Shown here piece by piece: positions 46,736-55,553 of a stretch of DNA of 64,000 nucleotides. Origin of the DNA: Lachnospiraceae bacterium JLR.KK002 (GTDB lineage Bacteria; Bacillota; Clostridia; Lachnospirales; Lachnospiraceae); the NCBI GenBank assembly GCA_036941025.1, contig JAYMNP010000001.1:3494501-3558500 (forward strand), written 5' to 3'. Numbering within the stretch: position 1 is the first letter of the stretch; each line of letters starts with the position of its first letter. Under the pieces are notes generated by a model, which did no database searches, was not told the origin of the DNA, and saw nothing but the letters and a program-made list of their open reading frames with translations. The translations under genes and the position numbers were made by a program.

Positions 46736-47542
46736 ATGCCGGTATCATTATATGAAGCAGCCTGGATTTTTTTAATCTACGCATTTCTGGGCTGGTGTAT
46801 GGAAGTGGCCTATGCGGCGCTGGAGCTGAAACAATTTGTAAACAGGGGATTTTTAAACGGCCCGGTATGTCCCATTTACGGCTGCGGCGTATTGCTGGTG
46901 GTTTTTGTGCTGACGCCCCTGAAAGGAAGTTTTCTGCTTCTGTTTGCAGGTTCCTTTTTTCTCACGTCTGCCATTGAATTTATTACAGGATTTCTGCTGG
47001 AGAAAATATTTCATAATCAATGGTGGGATTACTCAGAAGAAAACTTTAATATCTGCGGATATGTCTGTCTGAAATTCTCTATTCTGTGGGGACTGGGCTG
47101 TACCCTGATTATGGATGTGATTCATCCTAATATTTTCAGATTTATAAGATTTATTCCCAAAATTCCAGGATTTGCAGTACTGGTTCTGCTTCTTCTGGTT
47201 TTTGTGACAGATCTGATTCTGACAGTCAGCACTATTCTGAGCTTCAACAGACATCTGAAGCTCCTGGATGAAGCCTCCTCGAAAATAAAAACTGTTTCCG
47301 ATGAAATTGGAGAGAATATTTATGAAGGCGTAATCGTGGCCATGGAAAAGAGCGGGGAAGTAAAGGAAAATATTGAGAAAAAGGCAGAACAAATCAGGCT
47401 TCAGCAGGAATATGAGAAACTGATGAATTATAAAACTTCCGGTATGAAGCGCCTTATGAAGGCTTTTCCCCATATGAAGTCCCGGTCTTATCAGGAGGTT
47501 CTGACCCGGTGGAAAAATTATCGGAATGAAAGAAAATTATAA
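46736..47542 (+). CDS. PF06541-type integral membrane protein (putative ABC transporter permease)
   Basis: 268 residues with five to six membrane helices in the first 175 residues. The start MPVSLYEAAWIFLIYAFLGWCMEVAY and the motif NRGFLNGPVCPIYGCG are diagnostic for this poorly characterised family. The C-terminal 90 residues are a cytoplasmic coiled coil. It overlaps the region upstream of the response regulator gene and probably belongs to the same unit. Confidence 0.88.
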   Translation: MPVSLYEAAWIFLIYAFLGWCMEVAYAALELKQFVNRGFLNGPVCPIYGCGVLLVVFVLTPLKGSFLLLFAGSFFLTSAIEFITGFLLEKIFHNQWWDYSEENFNICGYVCLKFSILWGLGCTLIMDVIHPNIFRFIRFIPKIPGFAVLVLLLLVFVTDLILTVSTILSFNRHLKLLDEASSKIKTVSDEIGENIYEGVIVAMEKSGEVKENIEKKAEQIRLQQEYEKLMNYKTSGMKRLMKAFPHMKSRSYQEVLTRWKNYRNERKL

Positions 47543-47558
47543 CAGAACTGGTGATTTT

Positions 47559-48224
47559 ATGAAAAAAGTACTGGTAATTGAAGACGAAACAGCCATTAAC
47601 GATTTAATTTGCATGAATCTGGAAATTGCGGGCTATCAGCCTGTTCCCTTTTTTGACGGAATGGAATTCAGCCGTCATCTGAAAGAGAAGGACGATTATG
47701 TACTGGCGCTGCTGGATATTATGTTGCCGGGAAAAGACGGATTTGAACTGCTGGAAGAACTGAAAGAGCATGATATTCCGGTGATTTATCTGACTGCCAA
47801 AGGCGATTTGCCAAGTAAGGTGAAGGGTTTGAGGAACGGGGCGGAAGATTATCTTGTAAAGCCCTTTGAAATGCTGGAGCTTCTGGTTCGTATGGATAAT
47901 ATCCTGAAGCGCTGCGGAAAAAGCGAAACTGCAGAGGAAATTCATATCCGGGACGTCGTCATTAATGAGAAAAAGAGAACGGTACACAAAAACGGGGCGG
48001 AGGTTTCCATGCAGCCCATGGAATTTGACTGCCTGCTGGTATTCTGGAAATACAGAAACCGGGTGATTACCAGAGAGCAGATTCTGAATATTCTATGGGG
48101 CGTGGATTTTGAGGGAGAAAGCAGGACCGTGGACGTACATGTGGGAAATATCCGGAAGAAGCTGGACTTTTCCGATGTGATTATTACGGTGCCGAGAGTA
48201 GGTTACCGGATGGAGGTGCCCTGA
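47559..48224 (+). CDS. OmpR-family response regulator
   Basis: 221 residues: receiver with E8-D9, phosphoacceptor D53 and K101, followed by an OmpR-type winged helix (TREQILNILWGVDFEGESRTVDVHVGNIRKKL). Start ATG 47559 behind GGTGATTTT; the frame begins 33 bases earlier inside the preceding gene. Its stop TGA overlaps the kinase ATG (TGATG). Confidence 0.94.
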   Translation: MKKVLVIEDETAINDLICMNLEIAGYQPVPFFDGMEFSRHLKEKDDYVLALLDIMLPGKDGFELLEELKEHDIPVIYLTAKGDLPSKVKGLRNGAEDYLVKPFEMLELLVRMDNILKRCGKSETAEEIHIRDVVINEKKRTVHKNGAEVSMQPMEFDCLLVFWKYRNRVITREQILNILWGVDFEGESRTVDVHVGNIRKKLDFSDVIITVPRVGYRMEVP

Positions 48225-49477
48225 TGGATATGATAAAAAAAATTGCGTTTACTGCGTCAACCATGTTGTTTGTGTTGGCGCAGGTTTTTTCATTTTATGT
48301 GATTTTTACCAGCCGGCAGGAAAAAATTGACCTTCTGAAAGAGAAAGAAATCAGGATTTTTGAAAATGCTGTTATGGAGTTGAATAAAAAACTTTTCATA
48401 TCAAAGTATAATAATGGGATACCGGATTATGTTATGGTTTATCATTTTCGGGAAAATATGCCGGAACATTCCGCATTATACAAAGGAGAGCAGGAGTTGT
48501 ATAACAGCAGTCCCTATGAGTTCAATGTGGAACAGGCAAATGCGCAAAAAGACGGGTATTCTTATAATTTCAGGAAGGAACGGATGAATGGCAGGCATAT
48601 TCTTGTTATATATGAGAAATTTAATGGAGGATATCGTCTCAACGGCCAGGAGACATATACTTTTTTCTACGGGATTGACATAACCTATCTCTATGAAAAA
48701 AGCCGAAATCTGGTGATTCAGGAACTGGTGATTTCTTTTACAGCATCTTTTGGAATGGCGCTGCTTCTTGTATTTCTTATTAAGAAAATTACAAAGCCTC
48801 TTCAGGCAGTTAATGAGGTTCAGCGACAGTTGATTGGAAGTATGTCCCATGAATTAAAAACCCCTCTGACAGCCATCAGGGGTTATTCAGAAACTCTTCT
48901 GAATGTAAATCTGTCTCCGGAGCAGGAGAAAAAATCCCTTAACTATATATATCAGGAAAGCGGGAGACTGTCCCGTCTTTCAGAAAAAATGATGGAGCTG
49001 ACAAGATTATATGAACCGGAGTGTAAGATTTCTCAGCAGGATATTTCAGTAGAGGATCTGTTTGACGGAGTGGAGGAAAGCATGAAGCACAGGCTTCAGG
49101 AAACAGGAATAATTCTTGTGCGGGAAGGAAATTATCAGGGGAAAATCAAAAAACTGGATTCAGATCTGATGACCAGTTTCCTGATAAATCTGATTAATAA
49201 CAGTATCATGGCTTCAACGCCGGGGAGTCGTATTTATCTGGGTGCAGATGACAAATCTCTGTGGGTTCGGGACGAAGGATGTGGAATTCCTGCAGAGGAA
49301 GTGGATAAAGTCCGTAAGGCTTTCTATCGTGTGGATAAATCCCGTTCCAGAAAAAGCGGAAATATGGGGCTTGGGCTCGCTCTCTGTGAGCAGATTGCAG
49401 CAGTACACCATGGAAATATGGAAATCGAGAGTAAGGTGGGGGAGGGGACCAGGATTGCTGTAATACTGAATCCGTGA
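48224..49477 (+). CDS. Membrane sensor histidine kinase
   Basis: 417 residues: helix 1 (about 8-29), extracellular domain of about 130 residues, helix 2 (about 165-187), HisKA with H209 in GSMSHELKTPLTAIRGYSETLL, and HATPase_c with N box FLINLINNSIMAS, G1 DEGCGIP and G2 GNMGLGLALCEQIA. Classical partner of the preceding OmpR-type regulator, with translational coupling. Likely reads an envelope signal given the XpaC/TelA and ABC neighbours. Confidence 0.94.
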   Translation: MDMIKKIAFTASTMLFVLAQVFSFYVIFTSRQEKIDLLKEKEIRIFENAVMELNKKLFISKYNNGIPDYVMVYHFRENMPEHSALYKGEQELYNSSPYEFNVEQANAQKDGYSYNFRKERMNGRHILVIYEKFNGGYRLNGQETYTFFYGIDITYLYEKSRNLVIQELVISFTASFGMALLLVFLIKKITKPLQAVNEVQRQLIGSMSHELKTPLTAIRGYSETLLNVNLSPEQEKKSLNYIYQESGRLSRLSEKMMELTRLYEPECKISQQDISVEDLFDGVEESMKHRLQETGIILVREGNYQGKIKKLDSDLMTSFLINLINNSIMASTPGSRIYLGADDKSLWVRDEGCGIPAEEVDKVRKAFYRVDKSRSRKSGNMGLGLALCEQIAAVHHGNMEIESKVGEGTRIAVILNP

Positions 49478-49532
49478 ATGAAACAATTTTATTCGACTGG
49501 GAAGTCCTCAATGTCCCACAGAAGATGATTTG

Positions 49533-49844
49533 ATGGAATTTTTAAGTGCAATTTTTTATCCACAGAAAAAAGATTTTCTGGTCACAATACAAAAAAATAT
49601 AGATTTTTCTCAGAATAAGGAGTTGTATCATATGGATGGTCTTGGAATGAGTATTCTGGAAGAAGGAATAGAACAGGGTATTGAGCGTGGAATGAAACAG
49701 GGAATAGAACGTGGGAAAGCAAAACAGATGAGGGAAAGTGTTACAAGTTTAATGAGAACTCTCGGTTTATCGCAGGAAGAAGCCTGTCGTGCATTGAATA
49801 TTGAAATGTCTGATTATGAGAAAGAAAAACAGACAGTGAAATAG
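49533..49844 (+). pseudogene. C-terminal fragment of an Rpn-family nuclease/transposase-like gene
   Basis: 103 residues from ATG 49533. The pattern YPQKKDFLVTIQKNIDFSQN and the reiterated EQGIERGMKQGIERGK tail are typical of the C-terminal part of Rpn (recombination-promoting nuclease, PF12784-like) proteins. The PD-(D/E)XK nuclease part, about 200 residues, is absent upstream, where the kinase gene ends only 55 bases away. It could still be expressed as a small protein. Confidence 0.6.
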
Positions 49845-49887
49845 CCAGGGAGTTCATATGGATCTGTGGAAAACAGGAAAAACGGAA

Positions 49888-49925
49888 AAATCCGGCAGAA
49901 AAAGAAAACTGCCGGATTTATTTAT
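49888..49925 (+). terminator. Terminator after the Rpn fragment
   Basis: Stem AAATCCGGCAG / CTGCCGGATTT with a 10-base A-rich loop and TATTTATTATT after it. It separates the two-component unit from the lipoprotein/ABC operon. Confidence 0.85.
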
Positions 49926-50068
49926 TATTCTATCTGATAAGAAATACTGTAAGCATTCAGTGGTACAATCGGCTTCTGAGGCAATCTTTACAAATCCTTT
50001 ACAAATGAGTGAATATTCCCGGAACATAAGCTGTTATCATTAATTTATCAACATGACAGGAGGAGCTT

Positions 50069-51559
50069 ATGAAGAGAAAATATATAACAGTTCCTGCAGC
50101 TCTGCTTTGTATCAGCATTCTGGCAGGCTGTCAGGAAACACCGGAAAATTCTATTGTAAAGCAGAAGGGTTCAGATAACATCAAAGAATATGAAAGTTCT
50201 GAAGGTTCCATTCATGATATGGTTAAGGCGCCGGAAACATACAAAAATCTGTCTTCCTATGAAAACGGGGCCCTTGTTATAGACACAGATGCAGAAGTAA
50301 TTCTGCCGGAAGTGGCCTCTATAAATACTTATAATGTTTCTGCCCAGGAAGCAGATCAGGAAATGATTGACAAAGTGACTGATATTTTTTTTAAAGGAGA
50401 TAAGATTTACCATTCCTATACTTATAATGTGCTGACAAAAGACTGGTATCAGGCAGATATTACAAGACTGAAACAGTATAAGGCAGAAGGAAATACAGAT
50501 CCATACGAATACGGAAAAGATGAAAACGGGGAATTACATTTTAACATTGATGAGGTGATTGCCAGAGAGGAAGAATTTATGGCAGAAGCTCCAGATGAGG
50601 TGATAAAAGAAGAAGTTAAGCCATGTTTTGGAATGGAATGGGTAGATGGCAAAGGAGAAGAAGCACAGAAAGTAGTGGATGAGACAGAGTTCCGGGGTAT
50701 GGTGGAAACAGATCATGGAATTTACAGTTATGATATCATAAGTGGAACCAATACCAGAGATTTAAAGTTTGATATTGAAAAAAAGAGAGAGGATTTACCG
50801 GATGAAAGAATGTTTTCCATATGGCAGGAGACAAGATATCTGATGGATTCTGAGGGAGATGGATATGAACCTTTATCGGAAGATACCATAAAAAAATTTC
50901 TGAATATTTCCTATGAAGATGCAGAAAAAGCTGCAAAAGATAAAATAAGTCAGCTTGACTGGGACTGGGAGCTGACAGACTGGGATTATGCAGTGTTTAA
51001 ATATGGAGAAGAAATGACGTCTGAAGATAATATAATGGACAGCGGATATATCTTTTATTTTACCAGAGTAGTGGATGAAATTCCTGTTACTTTTACAGAT
51101 TCTTATGGCGGAGCGTTAGAAGATATGGACAGTACGCTGATTCCCTGGAGTTATGAACGATGTGAGATAATTGTGGGAGATGACGGGATTCAGAAAGTGG
51201 AAATATATAACCCCTATGAAGTGGAAGGAATACAGACAGAAAATGTAAAACTGATGGATTTCGACAGCATTATAAAAATATATGAACAGATGATGGAAGT
51301 ATCCAATGCGGATGTGACGTCCTTTGAAAAACAGAGGACTTACCATATCAGAAAAATTAAATTGGGTTACGCCAGAATTTATAATCCCACAGTAGATAAT
51401 ACAGCAGGAATTCTGGTACCGGTCTGGGATTTTTTCGGCGGATTTGATTCTGAAATGGACGAATATTCCAGAAAAGATTCCGGAGAGCATTCCAAACGGA
51501 GTTTTATGACCATCAATGCTCTGGACGGAACTGTGATTGACAGGGAGCTTGGTTACTGA
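50069..51559 (+). CDS. DUF6034-type lipoprotein, copy 1
   Basis: 496 residues. Lipoprotein signal MKRKYITVPAALLCISILAGC with Cys in the lipobox LAGC, then CQETPENSIVKQKGSDNI, which matches the DUF6034 family of Lachnospiraceae. The secreted part is acidic, with conserved blocks NISYEDAEKAAKDKISQLDW, GYIFYFTRVVDEIPVTFTDSYGG and IVGDDGIQKVEIYNPYEVEG. No enzyme motif is seen. Membrane-anchored outer-face protein; first gene of the ABC operon, RBS AGGAGG. It could be a substrate- or signal-capture subunit. Confidence 0.85.
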   Translation: MKRKYITVPAALLCISILAGCQETPENSIVKQKGSDNIKEYESSEGSIHDMVKAPETYKNLSSYENGALVIDTDAEVILPEVASINTYNVSAQEADQEMIDKVTDIFFKGDKIYHSYTYNVLTKDWYQADITRLKQYKAEGNTDPYEYGKDENGELHFNIDEVIAREEEFMAEAPDEVIKEEVKPCFGMEWVDGKGEEAQKVVDETEFRGMVETDHGIYSYDIISGTNTRDLKFDIEKKREDLPDERMFSIWQETRYLMDSEGDGYEPLSEDTIKKFLNISYEDAEKAAKDKISQLDWDWELTDWDYAVFKYGEEMTSEDNIMDSGYIFYFTRVVDEIPVTFTDSYGGALEDMDSTLIPWSYERCEIIVGDDGIQKVEIYNPYEVEGIQTENVKLMDFDSIIKIYEQMMEVSNADVTSFEKQRTYHIRKIKLGYARIYNPTVDNTAGILVPVWDFFGGFDSEMDEYSRKDSGEHSKRSFMTINALDGTVIDRELGY

Positions 51560-51594
51560 ACATATATTTCATAAAGAAACGGGAAGGAGAAAAA

Positions 51595-53193
51595 ATGGGA
51601 GAGGTAAAACAAAGGAAAACAGGTTTCAGAAAGAGATGGGGGACAGTTTTTATATCCATACTCTGCATGGGTCTGCTGGCAGGCTGTCAGGAGACACCAG
51701 AGGACACCATTGTACGGCAGAAAAAGTCAGACAATATCAAAAAGTATGAAAGTAATGAAGAACATCCGGAAGAAAAACAGGAAACAGAGGAGAAACAGGG
51801 AAATCCGGAAGAAAAGAAAGAAAATGTAAAAAGAGTGCTGGAGACGCCGGAACGCTATAAGAATAAGGCTTCCTACCAGAACGGAAATCTGGTGATTGAT
51901 ACGGATGCGGAAATTCTGGTACCGGAAGGCGATCATATGAACACTTATAAAGTAACAGCACAGGAAATGAATCAGGAACTGATTGATAAAATAACTCAGG
52001 CATTTTTTGAAGGGGATAAGATTTATCAGGAGTATGGTTATTTTCAGTGGACCAAAGAACAGTATCAGCAGGATATTACAATGCTGAAAAAGTTTAAGGC
52101 AGAAGGAAATCTGGACCCTTATAATCTGGGAACCTATGAAGACGGAAGCAAAATTTTTGATATTGACAGTGTAATTGAATACGATGAGGAAAATATGAAA
52201 ACTGCGCCGGATGAAATAGAAAAAATCGAAGTAACGCCTTCTTTTGGACTGGAATGGGTGGAAGGATATGGAGAGGAAGCCACAAAGCGGGTGGATGATA
52301 ACAGGTTCAGCGGTGCAGTGGAGACTGACAACGGGGTTTACACTTATACCATTTCCGGAAGCGACGGATATACTGCAGATGTGCGGGTGCTGATTCAGAA
52401 AACCAGAGAAGATATGGCAGATTTCCGGGTGCCGAAGAACTGGTGGGATGGAAGGATTGAATTGGACAATGAATATATATCCAAAGAAGAGGGAAAACAG
52501 CCTTCCATATCAGAAGAAACCATTCAGAACATGTTGAATATTTCCTATGAAGATGCAGAAAAAACAGCCAGAGAAAAAATAGACAGACTGGGCTGGGACT
52601 GGGAAATCACAGACTGGGACTATTCCCTTCTGAAAAGCGGATACGATAACCTTACAGAAGAGACTTTACTGGATGCGGGATATGTTTTTTATTTCGGCAG
52701 AGTGCTGGATGGAATACCTGTAACCTTTACAGATTCTTATGGAGGAGCCTGGGAAGATGCGGACAGTACGCTGGTTCCCTGGAGCTATGAGCGATGTGAA
52801 GTGATTGTGGGAGATGACGGTATTCAGAAAGTGGAAATTTACAATCCTTATCATGTGGAAGGGATTGAGACGGAAAATGTAAAACTGATGGATTTTGACA
52901 GCGTTATGCAGATATATGAGCAGATGATGGAAATATCCAATGCAGACATTCTGCAGTATGCAGAAAATATGACATATCATGTGAATAAAATTCAGCTGGG
53001 CTATACCAGAATCTATGATCCCACCGTGGAAAGTACCACAGGGATTATGGTACCGGTGTGGGACGTATTCGGAGGTTCTCAGACAGAGTATGAAGACCAT
53101 ACGGAAATAAATACGGGAGAACATTCCAGACAGAGTATGCTGACCATCAACGCTCTGGACGGAACGATTATTGACCGGGGGCTTGGATACTGA
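51595..53193 (+). CDS. DUF6034-type lipoprotein, copy 2
   Basis: 532 residues, a tandem paralogue of copy 1. Signal with lipobox in GLLAGCQETPEDTIVRQKKS; a Glu-rich linker of about 40 residues (EEKQETEEKQGNPEEKKENV) not present in copy 1; then the same blocks (NISYEDAEKTAREKIDRLGW, VTFTDSYGGAWED, VGDDGIQKVEIYNPYHVEG). The DNA similarity in the 3' half is high, for example around 52790-52860. Starts 35 bases after copy 1, behind AAGGAG. Confidence 0.85.
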   Translation: MGEVKQRKTGFRKRWGTVFISILCMGLLAGCQETPEDTIVRQKKSDNIKKYESNEEHPEEKQETEEKQGNPEEKKENVKRVLETPERYKNKASYQNGNLVIDTDAEILVPEGDHMNTYKVTAQEMNQELIDKITQAFFEGDKIYQEYGYFQWTKEQYQQDITMLKKFKAEGNLDPYNLGTYEDGSKIFDIDSVIEYDEENMKTAPDEIEKIEVTPSFGLEWVEGYGEEATKRVDDNRFSGAVETDNGVYTYTISGSDGYTADVRVLIQKTREDMADFRVPKNWWDGRIELDNEYISKEEGKQPSISEETIQNMLNISYEDAEKTAREKIDRLGWDWEITDWDYSLLKSGYDNLTEETLLDAGYVFYFGRVLDGIPVTFTDSYGGAWEDADSTLVPWSYERCEVIVGDDGIQKVEIYNPYHVEGIETENVKLMDFDSVMQIYEQMMEISNADILQYAENMTYHVNKIQLGYTRIYDPTVESTTGIMVPVWDVFGGSQTEYEDHTEINTGEHSRQSMLTINALDGTIIDRGLGY

Positions 53194-53223
53194 TTTATCA
53201 CAGGAAGAAAGGGGAACAGGAAG

Positions 53224-54117
53224 ATGGAAGGGGCAAGACAGGTAACAGCGGCAGTCAGATGGAATTTCCTTGGATTTTTTAAAAATCCGAGGGTAATCAT
53301 CACCTTTCTGTTTTCCTTTATTCTCTGTTTTTTCCTGAGCGACCGGGGCATGATGGTGGCAGATTATTATGATTCCTCCATGCAGGCACTGGAGCCTTTT
53401 ATCTGGACTTTTGGAGACGCCGATTCCATTCTGCTCTGTTCTCTGCTGCTGATTCTGCTGTTTCTGGATTTGCCGAAATTAAGTCCTTTTACCCCTTATA
53501 TGCTTCTTCGCATGAAAAAGAGCCGGTGGCTGCTGGCACAGTTTTTTTATATTTTTTTGGTAACCGTGCTGTATATGACATATGTGCTTCTGGTGACCGG
53601 AATTCTCTGTATGCAGAAAACTTATCCTGGAAATATCTGGAGCAAGACAGCGGCCCTTCTGGCCTATTCCGGTATGGGGAGGGATTTATCCGTTCCATCC
53701 ACAGTAAAGGTGATGGAAAGTACCACTCCGGTGTCCTGCAGCTTTCAGATTATGGTTCTCTTAATCTGTTATGCCTTAACTTTAAGTTTTCTGATGCTGC
53801 TTTTTCAGATGAAATCAGGAAGAAAGGCTGCCATCGGCGCCGGGCTGTTTTACAGTCTGTTCGGGTTCCTTCTGAATCCCGATATTCTGGCGAAAATACT
53901 CCGCAAAGAAGAATACGAAATGTTTCTGGTACGGAGGATTACCGGGTGGGTCAGCCCCCTGAACCATGCCACTTACGGAATGCATGATTTTGGGTATGAT
54001 GTGCTTCCGTCTATTGGCCAGTCCTGTATGATATTTCTTGTACTGCTGCTGTTTTTGTCCTTTCTTTCCTTTTATACACTGAAAAAATACAATTTTAGTT
54101 CTTTTACAGGAGATTGA
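53224..54117 (+). CDS. ABC-2-like membrane permease subunit 1
   Basis: 297 residues with six hydrophobic segments (VIITFLFSFILCFFLS, SILLCSLLLILLFLDL, FFYIFLVTVLYMTYVLLVTGIL, IMVLLICYALTLSFLMLLF, AAIGAGLFYSLFGFLLN and a C-terminal MIFLVLLLFLSFLSFYTL). The N-terminal cytoplasmic amphipathic start is typical of ABC-2 permeases. No ABC motif in itself. 3 bases from the next permease gene. Confidence 0.8.
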   Translation: MEGARQVTAAVRWNFLGFFKNPRVIITFLFSFILCFFLSDRGMMVADYYDSSMQALEPFIWTFGDADSILLCSLLLILLFLDLPKLSPFTPYMLLRMKKSRWLLAQFFYIFLVTVLYMTYVLLVTGILCMQKTYPGNIWSKTAALLAYSGMGRDLSVPSTVKVMESTTPVSCSFQIMVLLICYALTLSFLMLLFQMKSGRKAAIGAGLFYSLFGFLLNPDILAKILRKEEYEMFLVRRITGWVSPLNHATYGMHDFGYDVLPSIGQSCMIFLVLLLFLSFLSFYTLKKYNFSSFTGD

Positions 54118-54120
54118 CGT

Positions 54121-54837
54121 ATGAAAGAATTATTACGGGACAGAGGATTTCAGGCTGCCATGCTGGTAAGTTTTCTGGCCATGGCGCTGGGATTTCCTTT
54201 CTATCAGGCAAAAATTCCGTTAAATCCGGGAAGTTTTCTTGAATTTTATCAGACTGCACTGGAAGCTCAGACCATGTTGTTTCTGATACCTGTTGCAGCA
54301 GTGCTTTCGCCGGGAGCTGCCTATGTGCGGGAATCCTCCAGTGGATTTTTAAAACTGTATCTTACCAGAACCAGCCGGATGGAGTATATCAGAACAAAAA
54401 CCTGGAGGATTTACGCCGGAGGATTTCTGCCCTTTTTTCTGGCGGGGACCGGAGGATTTCTGCTCTGCTTTTTCTTTCTCTATCCTCTGGAACTGAAAGG
54501 AAGTATTTCCTGGAAAGAAATCCTCAGTGTTCTGGAAATTCTTCTGCGCATCAGCTTTACAGGAGGAATCCTGGCAGAATTTTCCGGTATTTTTGCAGTG
54601 GTTTTTCGGAATTATTATATGGCTTACGGGCTGCCCTTCGTCATTTATTATATGATGATTATATTAAAAGAAAGGTATCTGCCGAAACTGTATGCCTGGT
54701 ATCCGGGAGAATGGGTTGTATGCCAGGAAGACTGGGGAACAGACCAGATGGGAATCTGGATATTTTTCCTGGTGATTTCTCTGGCAGTAATGCTGATACA
54801 CAGCCTGATTTTATATCGGAGGCTGCGGGAAATTTAG
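54121..54837 (+). CDS. ABC-2-like membrane permease subunit 2
   Basis: 238 residues with six hydrophobic segments; contains the ABC-2 pattern RESSSGFLKLYLTRTSRMEYIRTKTWRIYAGGF (a cytoplasmic coupling region, as in bacteriocin/antibiotic exporters). Together with subunit 1 it would form a heterodimeric membrane channel powered by the ATPase encoded downstream. Little sequence similarity between the two permeases is evident. Confidence 0.82.
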   Translation: MKELLRDRGFQAAMLVSFLAMALGFPFYQAKIPLNPGSFLEFYQTALEAQTMLFLIPVAAVLSPGAAYVRESSSGFLKLYLTRTSRMEYIRTKTWRIYAGGFLPFFLAGTGGFLLCFFFLYPLELKGSISWKEILSVLEILLRISFTGGILAEFSGIFAVVFRNYYMAYGLPFVIYYMMIILKERYLPKLYAWYPGEWVVCQEDWGTDQMGIWIFFLVISLAVMLIHSLILYRRLREI

Positions 54838-54914
54838 TTCCACAGCCAGGAGATGTGCAGATATGGCAGCAACGGGGGTACTGGCCTGAAACAGGAATTT
54901 ATGGAGAAAATAAC

Positions 54915-55553
54915 ATGGACGTTTATATTGAAATCAGTCATGTGACGAAAAAATTCGGGGACGACGTGATTTTAAATGACATTAATATCAGTATGGAACA
55001 GGGAAAAGTCTACGGAATTTCCGGTAATAATGGTTCCGGAAAAACGGTTCTGATGAAATGTATCTGTGGATTTCTTCCGGTAACAGCAGGATTTATACGG
55101 GTTGGGGGGAAAATCATCGGAACAGAGATTGATTTTCCGGAAAGTATCGGCGTAATTATAGAAACACCTGGATTTCTGACAAATCTGACAGGTATGCGGA
55201 ATCTGGAAATTCTGGCCGGGCTTAAAGGAAAAATTTCCCCAGAGGAAATCCGCCAGACCATAAGAAAAGCGGGACTGGATCCAGGATTAAAAAAATCTGT
55301 GGCAAAATATTCTCTGGGGATGCGCCAGCGTCTCGGAATAGCCCAGGCAATTATGGAAGATCCGGAATTTCTGATTCTGGATGAGCCTTTTAACGGACTG
55401 GATAAACATGGAGTGGAAGATATTCGAAATCTTCTTCTGGATTTGAAAAAGAATGGAAAAACCATTATTCTGGCCAGTCACAACAGCGAAGATATCCGAA
55501 TTTTATGCGACAGAGTTTATGAGATGGACGGAGGGAGGATACAGGAAGTATGA
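54915..55553 (+). CDS. ABC transporter ATP-binding protein
   Basis: 212 residues from ATG 54915 (MDVYIEISHVTKKFGDDVIL) behind GGAG. Walker A GNNGSGKTVLMK, Q loop region, signature YSLGMRQRLGIAQAIM, Walker B FLILDEPFNGLD, and switch H in ILASHNSED. The frame is open far upstream into the permease gene, but those residues are a shadow. The stop overlaps the next gene (ATGA). Single-domain ATPase of the bacteriocin/lantibiotic-immunity type. Confidence 0.93.
   Translation: MDVYIEISHVTKKFGDDVILNDINISMEQGKVYGISGNNGSGKTVLMKCICGFLPVTAGFIRVGGKIIGTEIDFPESIGVIIETPGFLTNLTGMRNLEILAGLKGKISPEEIRQTIRKAGLDPGLKKSVAKYSLGMRQRLGIAQAIMEDPEFLILDEPFNGLDKHGVEDIRNLLLDLKKNGKTIILASHNSEDIRILCDRVYEMDGGRIQEV

Noticed and set aside
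49858..50043. 61-codon open frame after the Rpn fragment
   Set aside because: It runs through a clear intrinsic terminator (49888-49925) and has no ribosome site.
54711..54914. N-terminal extension of the ABC ATPase
   Set aside because: Overlaps the permease gene in another frame; the family start and ribosome site are at 54915.
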